NCBI GenBank assembly: GCA_022495995.1
Contig: JAFEMH010007526.1
Span: 22,516-86,515, forward strand
DNA length: 64,000 nucleotides
Direction: 5' to 3'
DNA from: Adenophora triphylla var. japonica
Lineage: Eukaryota > Streptophyta > Magnoliopsida > Asterales > Campanulaceae
Part shown: positions 11,331 to 23,300 of the stretch, one piece after another
Layout of the letters: each line of letters opens with the position of its first letter
How positions within the stretch are numbered: the first letter of the stretch is position 1
Program-made: the position numbers and the translations under genes
The notes under the pieces: generated by a model
What the model saw: the letters and a program-made list of their open reading frames with translations, nothing else
What the model was told of the DNA's origin: nothing
Database searches by the model: none

Positions 11331-13167
11331 TGTTCGGTCGAAACCTAACGGTTTATTTAATTCCGCAAGCGCACGGGCTATAGTAATATAGCGGGTGCAA
11401 GTACGGGTCGATCCCACAGAGACAAGGTTTACTTTGGGATGATATTTGTCTTTATATAAACATATAGATATAATGATTGGGGGGAAGATAAGAATTTTGT
11501 AAGATAAAATACTAGAAAGATGCAAAAACTACTCTAACATATAATGATAGTATTCTCGGGATTGAAAACAAATAAATATGCTTTAGATAAAGGCTTTTAT
11601 CAAAATAACAAGGATGGTACGTTCGGCCTTCGCTACTTCGGGTTAAGACAGTAGCGTTTGTATCCTTCACTAATTATGTCCTAACTGTTTGAGAAATCCG
11701 TTTATGTTTGCCCCCGCCCTGTCACAAACGGGCATTCCGGCTTATCTCTAGCTGACCATAATTAGTAAGAATCCATTAAGAACGAGAGTCAACGTACTTT
11801 CCATTCAAAGAACACCCCTAGGCCATTGAACTACTCTCGTGATCAATGAAACCTAGTTCCTTCATATGGTTCCGTCAATCGAAATTCTCCGCTAGGTACT
11901 TCTCTCAATTATTTGGGGTTCCACAAATATAAATGTTTTTTACATTTGCAAGCAAATTAAGAATAATATGAAGAAATTGTTTAAAGATGAAAGTGCCAAG
12001 TCAAGGATGATACGCTAGGTTGTGCTAACTAGCACATGTATTTTAAGACTCACCGGCCTTTCTCTCGAGGGTTCGGCTTAGTGTAATCCCGTTCGTCACG
12101 CGGGAAATCCGACTCACCTCTCGAGGGTATCGAATAAATCAAAAATACCATTTAAGTCTATCATCTCACGTATTTTCCACTAAAGGATCATCCCTAGGTC
12201 TTTAAATCACTGTGTGTAATTTATCGACCTAGTTCAATTCTTAGAGATCCGCTAATCAAGATTCTCCGCTAGGTACTTCTCTCGATTAACTAAGGCTATA
12301 CAATCAAGAACGTCTCCCTAATTGCAAGTATTTAAGTTTAATAAGAAGAGAATTGAAATGACATGTAGAAGAAGCAATGAATATAAGTTATCGAGTTTCC
12401 AACTCCGAAAAATGGAGGATTACTCAAACCATTGAAATAATAAAAGAAGTAAGTAAGAAATAGAGATAAGGGAAGAGATACTTATTCATAATAAGAGAGA
12501 GACAATGGATGGAATAATCTTCATTCATAATCTTCAAGAGTACACAAGGACTTGTCACGAATCATTGATACATCTTCAAGAATTGTGTATAAATATTGCT
12601 AGAGTATTTTTGGATATCTATCTAGATGTTATTTGATCCATCTAAAGATGTATTTTCGGATGTATATGGTTGTATATTGGATGTATTCTGGATGTCTAAA
12701 ACTGAGTACAAAGGCTTCTTTATATAGACATCTATGCTAAAGTTTGGGACTCTTCAAAGTGGTGCCTCCAAAAGGTGCCTTTTTGGAACATGTATAGCGA
12801 CTGCACGGCCGAGTCAAGGGAACTGCACGGCCGTGCGATCTTGGTGCCAAAAATTATTTTTAACTGGGCATTGTTGCACGGCCGCTCCTCCTTTGGCTAC
12901 ACGGCCGCTCCGACTGAATTTTGGCCTTTATGCTTATTTCGATGTTGTCCCTCCATGGCTTTGACACTTGATTATTTTCAAGGCTCCAATTTGATCATAA
13001 TTTGACTCTAAAACCTGTCTAAGAGTATAAAATCTACCAAAAGCATAAAATCGAAGATATATGATAAAAGAAGCTAAAATAGCCTAAATGCAAACTAAAT
13101 GATACTAAAAATTAAGGAAATAATTAATAAATAATGGGATAAATGACTATATAAAAGTCACTTATCA
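11331..13167 (-). repeat. 5' LTR of the LARD-like element
   Basis: Direct copy of 7564-9402 at about 99% identity. The promoter TATATAAAG lies on the minus strand at 12718-12726. Confidence 0.93.
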
Positions 13168-14072
13168 CTCACAAACTGATGGAGAATAACTTCAGCTCTT
13201 CAAGTCTTCATGCCTTGAGAAAATTACATATTTAAAACACTGGCACTAGCACTAAGGGAACCTATCATACATAGAAAAATTCTATTTTGTCTAATTAATT
13301 TTAGGGGTCCACATTAATGCTTGTTGTGATTGGGATTAAGCAATTCTAAAATTTAAACATATATTTGACTAACATTGCCAAAATTATTGGCAAAAGTATT
13401 TAATCCTTATTAATTTTCGAAAATTAAAAAAAAAAAATTTAAGTGTTTCATTTTTAATTTTAATTGCTAGGTAATTTATATTGGTAGTTGTTATGGAAGA
13501 TCTAGTTAATGATATATATGCATATTCCGACCCCCACCACAAAATCAAACTCAAAATCAAAATGTACCCCATCAAAATTTAGGACCAATAGATAATTCAT
13601 TTTTTCACCATAATGATCAAATTATGTTTGATCTAATTAATCAATCCTCGAACCCAATCAACACCCCTCCATTTTTCGGCTATACTTCGGTTTCGACCCT
13701 AGATTGGATGATTGAGCCCAACACAAACTATACATCCAGAACCTATCATCACATAGAAGAAATAGATGAGGGTGGGGAGAGGGATAAGAATGATGATGAC
13801 GATGTACAAGTCACCCACGAAACCTGCACAATTTCAAATATACATACTACCGATGTTGTCTCGAATAGTGCACCTAGTGGGATAATGGGGTAAGGGTAAG
13901 GGTAAGGGTAAGGCAAAGGCACAACCTAGAGTGTCCCAATATGCCTATTTATATGATTTAGTAATTATTGACGGTGAAACAAAGGCCAAATGTAAGAGGT
14001 GCTCAAAATTTTTAAACCCGACGGGTGTTAATGGTACCTCCCATAAAGAGGCACATGGATAAACATGATAAG

Positions 14073-14641
14073 CAGGGGCGGATCTACAGTAGTGCCTGGT
14101 GTTGCCCAGGCAATCAAAAAAAAAATACTCCCTCCTTCCCACGTAAGTATGGATTTATTTTCATTTTGGTCCCGTCCCACATCAGTGTGGACTGCCAAAA
14201 ATGAAAACAAATATTCACTATTTCACCCACTCATTCTCTCTCCTACTTCACTTTTACACTCACAACATTCTCTCTCCTAACTATTCCTCCAACTCATTCT
14301 CTTTCATATTTAATTTTTCATACTCACAAACACCTCCTCCACCTATTTCTCTCTCATACTTTTTCATAATTCCCACACCCAAAAAGTAAGTCCACAGTTA
14401 CGTGGGACGGAGAGAGTTTTTTTTTTTGGCAAACCGACGTCGTTTTGACCTGTTTTAAAGAACAGGCAACACCAAATATTTCGCGCCTAGTAAAAGCATA
14501 TTATATTTATATATGTAAAATGGTGCCTGGTGAAGCCTATTATCTCTTATGTATGTAAACATTTTGAATTTTAGTTTCGCGCCAATTTTTTTTTAGTAAT
14601 GAACAGGCAACACCAAAACATTTGATGTAGATCCGCCACTG
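14073..14641. mobile_element. hAT-type MITE inserted in the hAT transposase
   Basis: Terminal inverted repeats CAGGGGCGGATCTACA and TGTAGATCCGCCACTG. The 8-bp duplication ATGATAAG lies at 14065-14072 and 14642-14649, as expected for hAT. It encodes no protein and carries a second MITE inside it. Confidence 0.92.
14128..14416. mobile_element. Stowaway-like MITE nested in the hAT MITE
   Basis: Inverted ends CTCCCTCCTTCCCACGTAA and TTACGTGGGACGGAGAGAG, with TA on the left flank. This is the commonest short repeat family of the window. The interior is CT-rich and non-coding. Confidence 0.85.
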
Positions 14642-15436
14642 ATGATAAGGAAGCCGCTAAATGGATAGATGATACCGTGCAAACGCAACTAAATATACCA
14701 TGTGTAACTTACCCAAAAGTGGACGTCGATTTGACAACGATGTTACTATTGAGCTGTCGATTGCCTGTTTCACTTTCGTATGATTATAGACTCACCCGCT
14801 ATTCTAAAGGTCTAAACCCGTCATACCAACCAATGAGCCGCCAAACTATTACTAGGCATATAAATAGGTTCTTCCAAACTCGTCAACTTTAACTAGCGAG
14901 CGACCTCCAAAATTTCAAGGATAGTGTTTGATTGACCACCGATGCTTGAAAGGCCACTATAAGTTTTAGTTCTGAAATATTTACTTATATAACCGCTCAT
15001 TGGATTGATTAGTAGTGGATGTTGCAAAAGAGGGTGCTTTCCTTTAAAACAATGTCATATCCCCACATGGCTTTGCAATGTACAAGTCACATTAAAGATG
15101 TATTAAGTGAGTATGTTATCACCAACAAAATTTTAACAATATCCTTTGATAATTCGACTTACAATACCATCACCGGCACAATGTTGATTCAATCTCTTAA
15201 TCCTCCCCTAGATTGCGCTTTGTTTCATGTTAGGTGTGCATGCCACATTGTTAATCTATGTGTCCAAGATTTGATTCACTCACTAAAGTCTGTCACCAAT
15301 AGCATCAACACGGCCTCCCATGTTATCAAAAATTTCGGCCCAAGATTGAAAATTTATGCCGATTTATGTGCCTCTTATAACATGAAATATAAGAAATCTC
15401 AAGTAGCCGATAATATTAAGTGGAACTCAACATATA

Positions 15437-16085
15437 AAAAGTCTAAAATATTATTTCCTAGTTAATAAAAAATTAACAAAAAAATAAAAATAAATAAAGG
15501 GTAGTCCGTCCCTATTTTATTTTATATACTTTCATTTTCATTTGTTTAGTTTTTTTTATAACTTTTTGTAAAAAATATCGGTAATAAAAAAGTCTAAAAT
15601 ATTATTTCCTAATCAATAAAAAATTAATAAAAATAAAATAAATAAATGGTAGTCTGTGCCACTTTTATTTTATATAATCAATAAAAAATTAACAAAAAAA
15701 TAAAAATAAATAAATGGTAGTCTGTCCCACTTTTATTTTATATAGTTTCATTTGTTTAGTTTTTTTTAATCTTTTTTTATATACATTTTTGTAAAAAATA
15801 TCAATAATAAAAAAAATCTAAAATATTATTTCCTGGTCAATAAAAAATTTTAAAAATAAAATAAAAATAAAGGGTAGTCCGACCCTCTTATATTTTTTAT
15901 ACTTTAATTTATTTAATTTTTTTTATATTTTTATATACCTTTTTGTAAAAAATATCAATAATAAAAAAAGTCTAAAATATTATTTCTAAATCAATTTTTT
16001 TTTTTTAAAAAATAAAGGGTAGTCCATCCCTCTTTTATTTTATATACTTTCATTTGTTTAATTTTTTTCTATCTTTTTTTATATA
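15437..16085. repeat. AT-rich tandem array, monomer about 150 bp
   Basis: Units beginning AAGTCTAAAATATTATTTCC recur at about 15440, 15590, 15811 and 15968, with a partial copy between the second and third. Each also holds GGGTAGTCCGTCCC and a poly-T run. The first unit overlaps the last codons of the hAT frame, so the array grew out of the transposon sequence. Confidence 0.8.
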
Positions 16086-17043
16086 TAAAACAACTAATTT
16101 TCTTATGTCTAAATAATTTTATATTTTTAAAAATAGCTTATTAAATACTAAACTACTTTTTATTTTTTTTCATAATTTTTCTGATTTTTTCTGATTTAAA
16201 AAAAAATACGAAAACCCGTTTGACCGTGAATCTTTAAATTCGAGCCAAACGAACGATTTTGGATTTCTGAAATAGGACGGGCCAGAACGGGTTTAGGCCC
16301 GTTTCATCGCACGGTCTCATGAACTTCTACCCGTTTCTGCCGTATGGATAGGCCGGGCCGTTTGGCCTTCTCCTCTACCACTAGAGCAGAATAAAGTTGT
16401 GTCAAGTAAATAAAATCAACAAATTTAGAAGTCTGATTGCTTGGAGAGTGACAATGTATAACATGCACTCAAGCAACATTTGATTAAGTTGGGCACTACA
16501 AGACACTCAAATAAGCAAGTGCTTGACCACTCCTATACCTTGGACTGTCATTTGAATACACCCACATGGATCTTGAAAACGATGGAGAAAACGAAGGGAA
16601 CGGGAAGATGGTGGATCTGACGGAGAGATGACTCGCCAGTGATGGTAGATCTGGAAGTCGTAGCTGGTCGGAGAAGAAAGGAAGGTGGTGGGCTGGAGAG
16701 AGAGGGTTAGGGTTAGGGTTAGGGCTTGGAGAGAAAAGAGATTGTGTGTGTGTTTTCTAGAGAGAGAAGAAATATGAGATAAATTATGTTGAGGAGAGGG
16801 GATTAGTATTTTTTATAAGGGGCATTGGCATTACCATTTTATATGGGATATGGAAAGGAATGTTCTGTGTCCTAGCAGAAAAAACACATCTTTTTTTTTA
16901 ATAGAGGTTCGGATCCGACAAACTATAACATACCCTGTAGCACTCATTACATTTCTGTATTTTACCCTCAAAGATTTGTTTCAGTTCACTTCTTCATGTA
17001 GTTTAGGCACCCTTACATGCACATAATAGAGTCAAGCGTACAT

Positions 17044-17048
<5 letters not shown>
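16086..17048. other. No gene seen; hAT-derived tail and telomere-like run
   Basis: 16200-16380 is rich in CGGGCC and ACGGGT motifs typical of hAT ends. 16703-16725 holds three and a half copies of GGGTTA. No coding sequence is supported. Confidence 0.5.

Positions 17049-17090
<42 letters not shown>
17049..17090. repeat. (GA)n microsatellite
   Basis: About 20 uninterrupted GA dinucleotides sit just past the presumed 3' end of the EXO70 gene. Confidence 0.95.
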
Positions 17091-17095
<5 letters not shown>

Positions 17096-17099
17096 CACT

Positions 17100-17249
17100 G
17101 AATTCATTGCTAATGATGCATCTTATTATTAGAATGTTTAATAGATTATCGTGGCAAATTTACAAAGGAAAGTAATGCTTCCATGTGCCAAAAATGAGCT
17201 TCAAAACCAAGAAGAGAAGCTCGCGTTTTACCTTGTTTTAGGAGGAATT
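17100..17249 (-). terminator. EXO70 3' UTR and probable polyadenylation region
   Basis: Downstream of the TAA, the minus strand carries TGTAAATTTG and then AATAATAAG near 17121-17131, an acceptable plant near-upstream poly(A) element. I infer cleavage around 17100. A (GA)n/(CT)n microsatellite follows immediately. Confidence 0.45.
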
Positions 17250-17367
17250 TTACCGCCTAGGCTCATTCCAAGTCTTTCCTTCAAAGAACTCGGCCAACAT
17301 TCGTTCAAGATCCTCCGGCTGAAACCGAATGTACTTGGATGGATTTTTTCCACCCTCAATCATTGGC
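17250..17367 (-). CDS. EXO70A1: EXO70 exon 11 (last)
   Basis: Codes residues 608-646, from PMIEGGKNPSKYIRF to KTWNEPRR, then TAA. The acceptor is tgcatgcAG. The exon contains no useful Met, so it does not appear as an ORF. The protein ends exactly where EXO70A proteins end. Confidence 0.95.
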
Positions 17368-20300
17368 CTGCATGCATAATAAGATATCGGCAACCCCATT
17401 ACACAAGAAAATTAAATAACACCTCCGTTTTATTTACGCGCCCAATAGAAGAGTAACATTATCCGCAGTCTATTTCCCACTCTCTTATTTTTGTACTGTA
17501 TCAAACGAGTGAAAATTTAGCCCTCCTATTTTTTCATACCTCCTACCAAACAACCTGAGGAAAAGATACTTTCCCACCCCTAGGGGTACCATTTTTCCAA
17601 CCCCTCCTACCAAACATACCATCAGAAAATGTTTGAAAATCTAGCACTTTTCTGAATCGCACCTCAAAACATTTGAATTCAAATAGGTGGGAGGACAAAA
17701 GTTAAACCAATTTATTGTGAAAAAGTTTCCTTAAACCGAAAAGTAACTCTTCTATTGGGACGGAGAGAGTAAATAAGGAGGCAGAGTAAAAATGTGAGAA
17801 GAAAAAGTAGTTTAAGAATGTAGAGTAATACCCGAAGCGTTTAAGGAAGGATCTGTAGGCAGGCAAAAGGACTTCAGCAACAGCCAACCTTAAAGACTCA
17901 CGTAACTCACTATCAGGAACTGTCCATTGAGATTGCCTTTGATGAAGCTCCTCAAACTGAATATTAAAGGTCTTGAACCTGTCTTTAACCATTGCTCTTG
18001 ATACTCCACTATTGCTACTACCTCCATCCGCAAATGAACCACTCCCTGATGAAGACATGCCCTGAATTGAAAGACACTGCAGAATCTGCAGAATATAATG
18101 AAAAAAAAAAAACCAGCTTCCTTACTGTGCTTTGTTATTAATATGTCTTTCTTTCAAATTTAAGACCAACTCAAAATACACAGTAATAAGGAAACAGACA
18201 TAATGCTTCCGGCCCCTAGAGATAGTCCCATTTAGTGATTGAACTTTGACTAAAGATTTAGGAAAGACTAGTTATCCAAATTATAATCTAAAATTTTTTT
18301 ATTGGTAGTACTGTTAATGGTGTATCAATATTATTTTTTTTATTTTCATTTGGGTAATAAGCCTTTCCTAAATATTTAGTCGAAGTTCAATCAATTCAAC
18401 CACTAAAAAAGTGGGACTATCCTTATGGGACCGTGGGACGGAGGGAGTAATACACAGCCGAGCAAACCAGTACTTACATTCCCACTCAGATTTGATGTTA
18501 AAAGAGAACAGAATGCAGTAAAAGTCGAAAACTAATGTTCTAGTAGACTATTAATTCTTGGTATAGTAAAACTACTAAGAAGACATCTATGAGCTTTACA
18601 GTAAACAAAAGGATGACAATTACTGGTTGATGATTTTAATGCTATTAGTTAGCTTTCCTTTACTTGAGAGTCTTACTTTGTATGATTAACATAGAGATTG
18701 TGAAACAAAAAATTATTGTTTTGTACACCAACAGTCTAGATACGAAATTTCAAGCATCTTAAAAACTCAAATATACAACGAAGCAACATGAAAAATCAGT
18801 TAATTTATGATACTTGGTACATGATACAAGTAGACATATGCTTCACTTGTTTGTGGATTGTTTGTACCATGGTAAAATTGTACTAAGACTATTTCCTAAG
18901 TCAGAAATGCGATACTTATTTTGGAATGGATCAAAAAGGAATGTTTGATATTTTATAGAGAGAGTATAAAATAAAGAATGAACATGTTTTCATTTTCAAG
19001 AAACTTCTTTCCAAACAAGGTTTTTATAGGCATTACTGTTTCATTTTCCAAGGGAACATTACTGTTTTTATCACAGAATAAGGGTAATGCACGCAGAAAA
19101 AGGTACCTAGAGTAGACAATAGAAGGAACATGCAGCTATGCAGGAAATATCTTTCGAAGAAAACAATACATCATCACCATTTATTGGCCATAAAAGAGCA
19201 GCTGAGAGAAAATGCCACATATCTGATGGATGATTAAAGTTGGAAGTCACGCCAAACAACCACCAGCAAAAAAAATTAAGCATGTTAAGTAAACAAAACC
19301 TTGGACCAAGAAATCCTCTTGTACTGATTGGCATGCGTCTGCACGACCCTTCTGTGTATTTGCACCCAGTCGTCGCCTAACAAATCCTTCGCCTCTGACC
19401 TAAAATGAACGGCGTCAAATCTTGCTCTCTTTCCCAAAATACCCATTTTCACTTAAGAATTAATAAAATAAATAATAATAAGTACATAGCGTACCGCCGC
19501 ACTGATCGAACAATATAGTGAATGTTGTTCATCATGAACAACTGAGTCAAAGCAGGATCCTTGTACTGTTTAGATTTCCCGTCTAAGTTAGTCTGAAGAG
19601 CCTGCATTATCCTTGTTGTCACTTTTGCCAACTGGTCATCTGCTGCATCACTTTCATCAAACTCTCGGAAAAGTTGCTTCAGCGTCGACTGGTAGCTGTG
19701 ATTAATAAAGCTTAGTGCTTAAAGAACATGCATGAGCTAATGTTAAAGACAACAGCTCACGAGCTCACGAGTGAATGCAAATCTACTGAAATTCAATGAC
19801 AGGACAACTAGATAAAAAAAGGAGCTTGGAGACTAAAATTCAAATATATACTAGGCAGACAGCATGATCCAGGCAGGAGACTACTCATAAAAGCATGCAA
19901 ATCGACCAGGATTAAAATTTCTTGGAGTAAGACTTAAGCACTAATTAACTTAATAGATATACATAGTTGAATAAAATAATCATGGAATTGTTCAAAATCC
20001 TTCCACAAACCTGTTGCAAGAAGAGGTTACATAATACGTGAAAGAAAATCAAGGACCAAAGTCATGATTAGATATCAGTTACGAACTTATTAGCTAATTG
20101 CTTATTGGAAGTTAATAATAAATTTGCCAACTGTTACCCTCAAAATGAAGGAAAACAAACGTAAAAGCAAAGATATTAACTTACTCAAATAAGAACTTCA
20201 CATAATTAATAACATAACTCGTCAAAGGATGCACAGTTCCATCAAGAACAGCAGTTTTGGTGGCATCTTTCTCAACAGCTTCTACAAAATCAACAAAGGT

Positions 20301-23300
20301 ATCCTGAGCTGTCTCTGCTAGACGCTTGGTTAAAACTGAAGCAGCTTCCCGCATTTCAGTACAAAATTTACTTCCAAAGATTGTAGTGAACTGTTGAAAA
20401 CCGCGACCACATAAAAAAAAAACACAGAGAGGGGTGATGTGAGCTCCATGTAAGAAAATTATATTGTCTATATCGAGTACACATGCTCTACATAAATGAA
20501 CTTCAAATCCAGGCATCAGTTCACCAAATAATGCAAACAACAATTTGGCACTGCGGAAGACAATCAAATATGACGATAAAATCAAACATCCATGTCCATC
20601 AATGCTCTTACAATATGCAAGTTATGTAGTATAGCCCAACAAAGAGCAATAACATGCTTTTAGCCAATTGAGAAGCAGAACCTTTCCATTAAGTTGCCCC
20701 TAAGAAGCTCCAATTAACTCAACATATTCATTTTTTCATTTGACACCATACCCATTCATATCCTTGCTCCTTGTATCTTCCTTATCAATTTTAGTCCTCC
20801 CCTGCCTCTAACATTGTTGTTGATGTCGATAGTACATATATGCGCACCTTATATTGCACGAATCCAAGCCATCTTAATTTCTACCTCATATTATACTTAT
20901 AGTGTTAGAATTGGGCCCTCATCCCCTTAAAAGGCCTTGTTAAGGGGTGAGGTTAACCAACCTTATATAGTGGATCATTTATATTCTCCAAGTTGATGTG
21001 GGATACATGGGACTTCAACACGCCCCCTCACATGTAGGCCGGTAACTTGGCACTACACGTGGACTTCAAACCCAACACGGGCACCCAACACGGGTTAACT
21101 TAAAGCCCAACATCAACTTGGGCCAGCTCTGATACCATGTTAGAATGTGGAGAGGAGTAGGATTATAATTTCTATATTATTTCACTCTCATCTTTTACAA
21201 TTGTCCTAAACACCTATTTATACTACTTTTAGAGTCCTAATTCTAATAGGAGATACAATCCTATATATACATAATAATCCTTCTTTGACTAGGATTTTAT
21301 TTTAGCTATGTATTCTACTTTCCTACTTAATTAAGGAGTCTTCCTAAAATACGAAGCTAACATTAGGAAATAAGTATTTTCTTGCAAACTCGGTCCGCTC
21401 CATCGGTCTAGATCCGTTTCACTCGGTCCGATCCATGTCGCTCCACCATATTCTCCAACTCCCCCCCTCAAGTTGGAGGATCTACAACGTAGATACCCAA
21501 CTTGCCAAATAAAAATTAAAACGTTTTAAAAAAAATTCTTTCACTTCGACATGCGACATCTCAAGGCCAAGTTCTTCCTTTTTCGTGTTGCGGTTCAAGC
21601 AACCTCGGGTTCGTCTTTTTTTTTTTTTTTTTTTTTTTTCTTTCAACAACAACAAAAATTTGTTCCAATATCTGAAGAGTCATCTACATCAGGTCTTCTT
21701 TCTTCAATTCTGTGCACAATTTGTGCTCGCACATATCTTCTTTTTCTTCAATCTCCCTTTTTAGAGTGAACGACACTCGATCATCGTTTTTATAGTGGAC
21801 GACACTCGATTATCGTTTTTATAGTGGACGACACTCGATTATCGTTTTTATAGTGAACGACACTCAATCATCGTTTTTATAGTGGACGACACTCGATTAT
21901 CGTTTTTATAGTGAACGACACTCAATCATCGTTTTTATAGTGGACGACACTCGATTATCGTTTTTATAGTGGACGACACTCGATTATCGTTTTTATAGTG
22001 AACGACACTCAATCATCGTTTTTATAGTGAACGACACTCGATTATTGTTTTTATAGTGGACGACACTCGATTATCGTTTTTATAGTGGACGACACTCGAT
22101 TTTTTTTTTTTTTTTTTTTTCAAGGGATAGTGAAGTTGGTATAATCAAAGGGATAAAGCAACAATCGGAACCCTAGGTTTTAGGAATTCGTTGCGGAAGA
22201 GAAATCTAGATTTTGGATCTAGGCTCTGATACCATATTAGAATGTGGAGAGGAGTAGGATTATAATTTCTATATTATTTCACTCTCATCTTTTACAATTG
22301 TCCTAAACACCTATTTATACTACTTTTATCAGCAGTTGTTTCTTGCTCTGATGCTTGGACTCTTTGGTTTACTCCGTTGTACCCGTGTCGGACGCTCCTA
22401 TTTTAGTCTTGTTGACAAGGGTCTGGCGAGGTAAACCAAAGAGTCTGAGCATCATAGGTTTCTTATAATCCGAGCATCCCATGCCATTAAAATACGGCAG
22501 GCCTAATGACTATTACATAGCATTTTCATCTTCATGGGTATATGACAATCAAATAGAATTTCTGAATGGACTCCTTCACTTCCCCGAATATAAATTTATA
22601 GATGACTAGAATCAACTCCTAACTCTGCATCTTGGTTATTAATTGACCCCAACTCCCCAAGTAACGTGACTAATCTCTTTGTAGTATGTCTTAGCCTTGA
22701 AACTTAACCACACATTTTCATTAGTCCTTTGGCCCTTTGAAATTGCATTTCCGCAATTTCGAAGTGCGAGTACTTAGTTTAACTCTTTCTCATTTTTACT
22801 ATTCTTTTGTCCTTCTCTACAATTCTCAAGTTAGCATTACCCAAACTTTCTACTCATCAATCAGGGCATTGTCATCAAAGCATAAAACATGTACTGGAAT
22901 ATGATATTTCACACGTAGATGGCTACATTAGTGGACTTTCCTTGCATGAACTAAAGTTAATTTTCAGATATGTTTCATCTCCCATCTTTATTTTAACAAA
23001 GTTTCATGATATGACTTACTCCCTCCGTTCCACTTCAGTTGATACCAATTTTTTTGGCACAAGAATTAAGGAAAAGTAGGAGAGAGAATTAGTGGAAGGA
23101 GGTGTTGTGAGTAGGAAAAGTAAAGTAGGAGAGAGAATGAGTGAGGGAATAGTAATTTAATTGGTGTTGTGAGTATAAAAACTTTCCATTTTGGGTAGTA
23201 TCAGTGAAGTGGGACGGACCAAAATGGAAATTGGTATCAAGTGATGTGGAACGGAGGGAGTATTCATGATTACACAATGATAACGTATCACTTTGGACAT

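Larger units (their letters stand above)
7564..13167 (-). mobile_element. Recent non-autonomous LTR retrotransposon (LARD-like, tRNA-Asp primed)
   Basis: Two direct LTRs of 1839 and 1837 bp flank a 1928-bp interior. CTCAC is duplicated on both sides (7559-7563 and 13168-13172). The primer-binding site TGGCGCCGTTGCCGGGGA and a G-rich polypurine tract place the 5' end on the right. That primer is typical of plant Ty3/gypsy Athila/Tat groups. The interior has no long reading frame and no retroviral motif, so it would depend on proteins from another element. I count about 15 substitutions and two indels between the LTRs, so the insertion is young. Confidence 0.93.
13530..15465 (+). pseudogene. 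hAT-superfamily transposase, broken
   Basis: Coding-like from about 13530 (Asn/Gln-rich start), through an acidic stretch and a GK-rich linker, to a BED zinc finger (CKRCSKFLNPTGVNGTS). The finger is frameshifted just before its histidines and is then split by an inserted MITE (14073-14641). Beyond it come typical hAT segments: LTRYSKGLNPSYQPMSR, TTDAWKATISFSS (frame-broken), HVRCACHIVNLCVQDLI and NIKWNSTY. These match the RICESLEEPER-like hAT transposases, which cut and paste DNA with 8-bp target duplications. The C-terminal dimerisation region is missing; the sequence runs straight into an AT-rich tandem array. Stops at 14890 and about 15010, and the insertion, make it inactive. Confidence 0.85.

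Noticed and set aside
13624..13893. A stand-alone small gene of 89 codons
   Set aside because: It is the N-terminal part of the hAT transposase. The coding-like sequence continues in the next frame into the BED finger.
21758..22100. CRISPR-like array (29-bp unit)
   Set aside because: The unit length is suggestive, but there are no spacers. It is a plain minisatellite.
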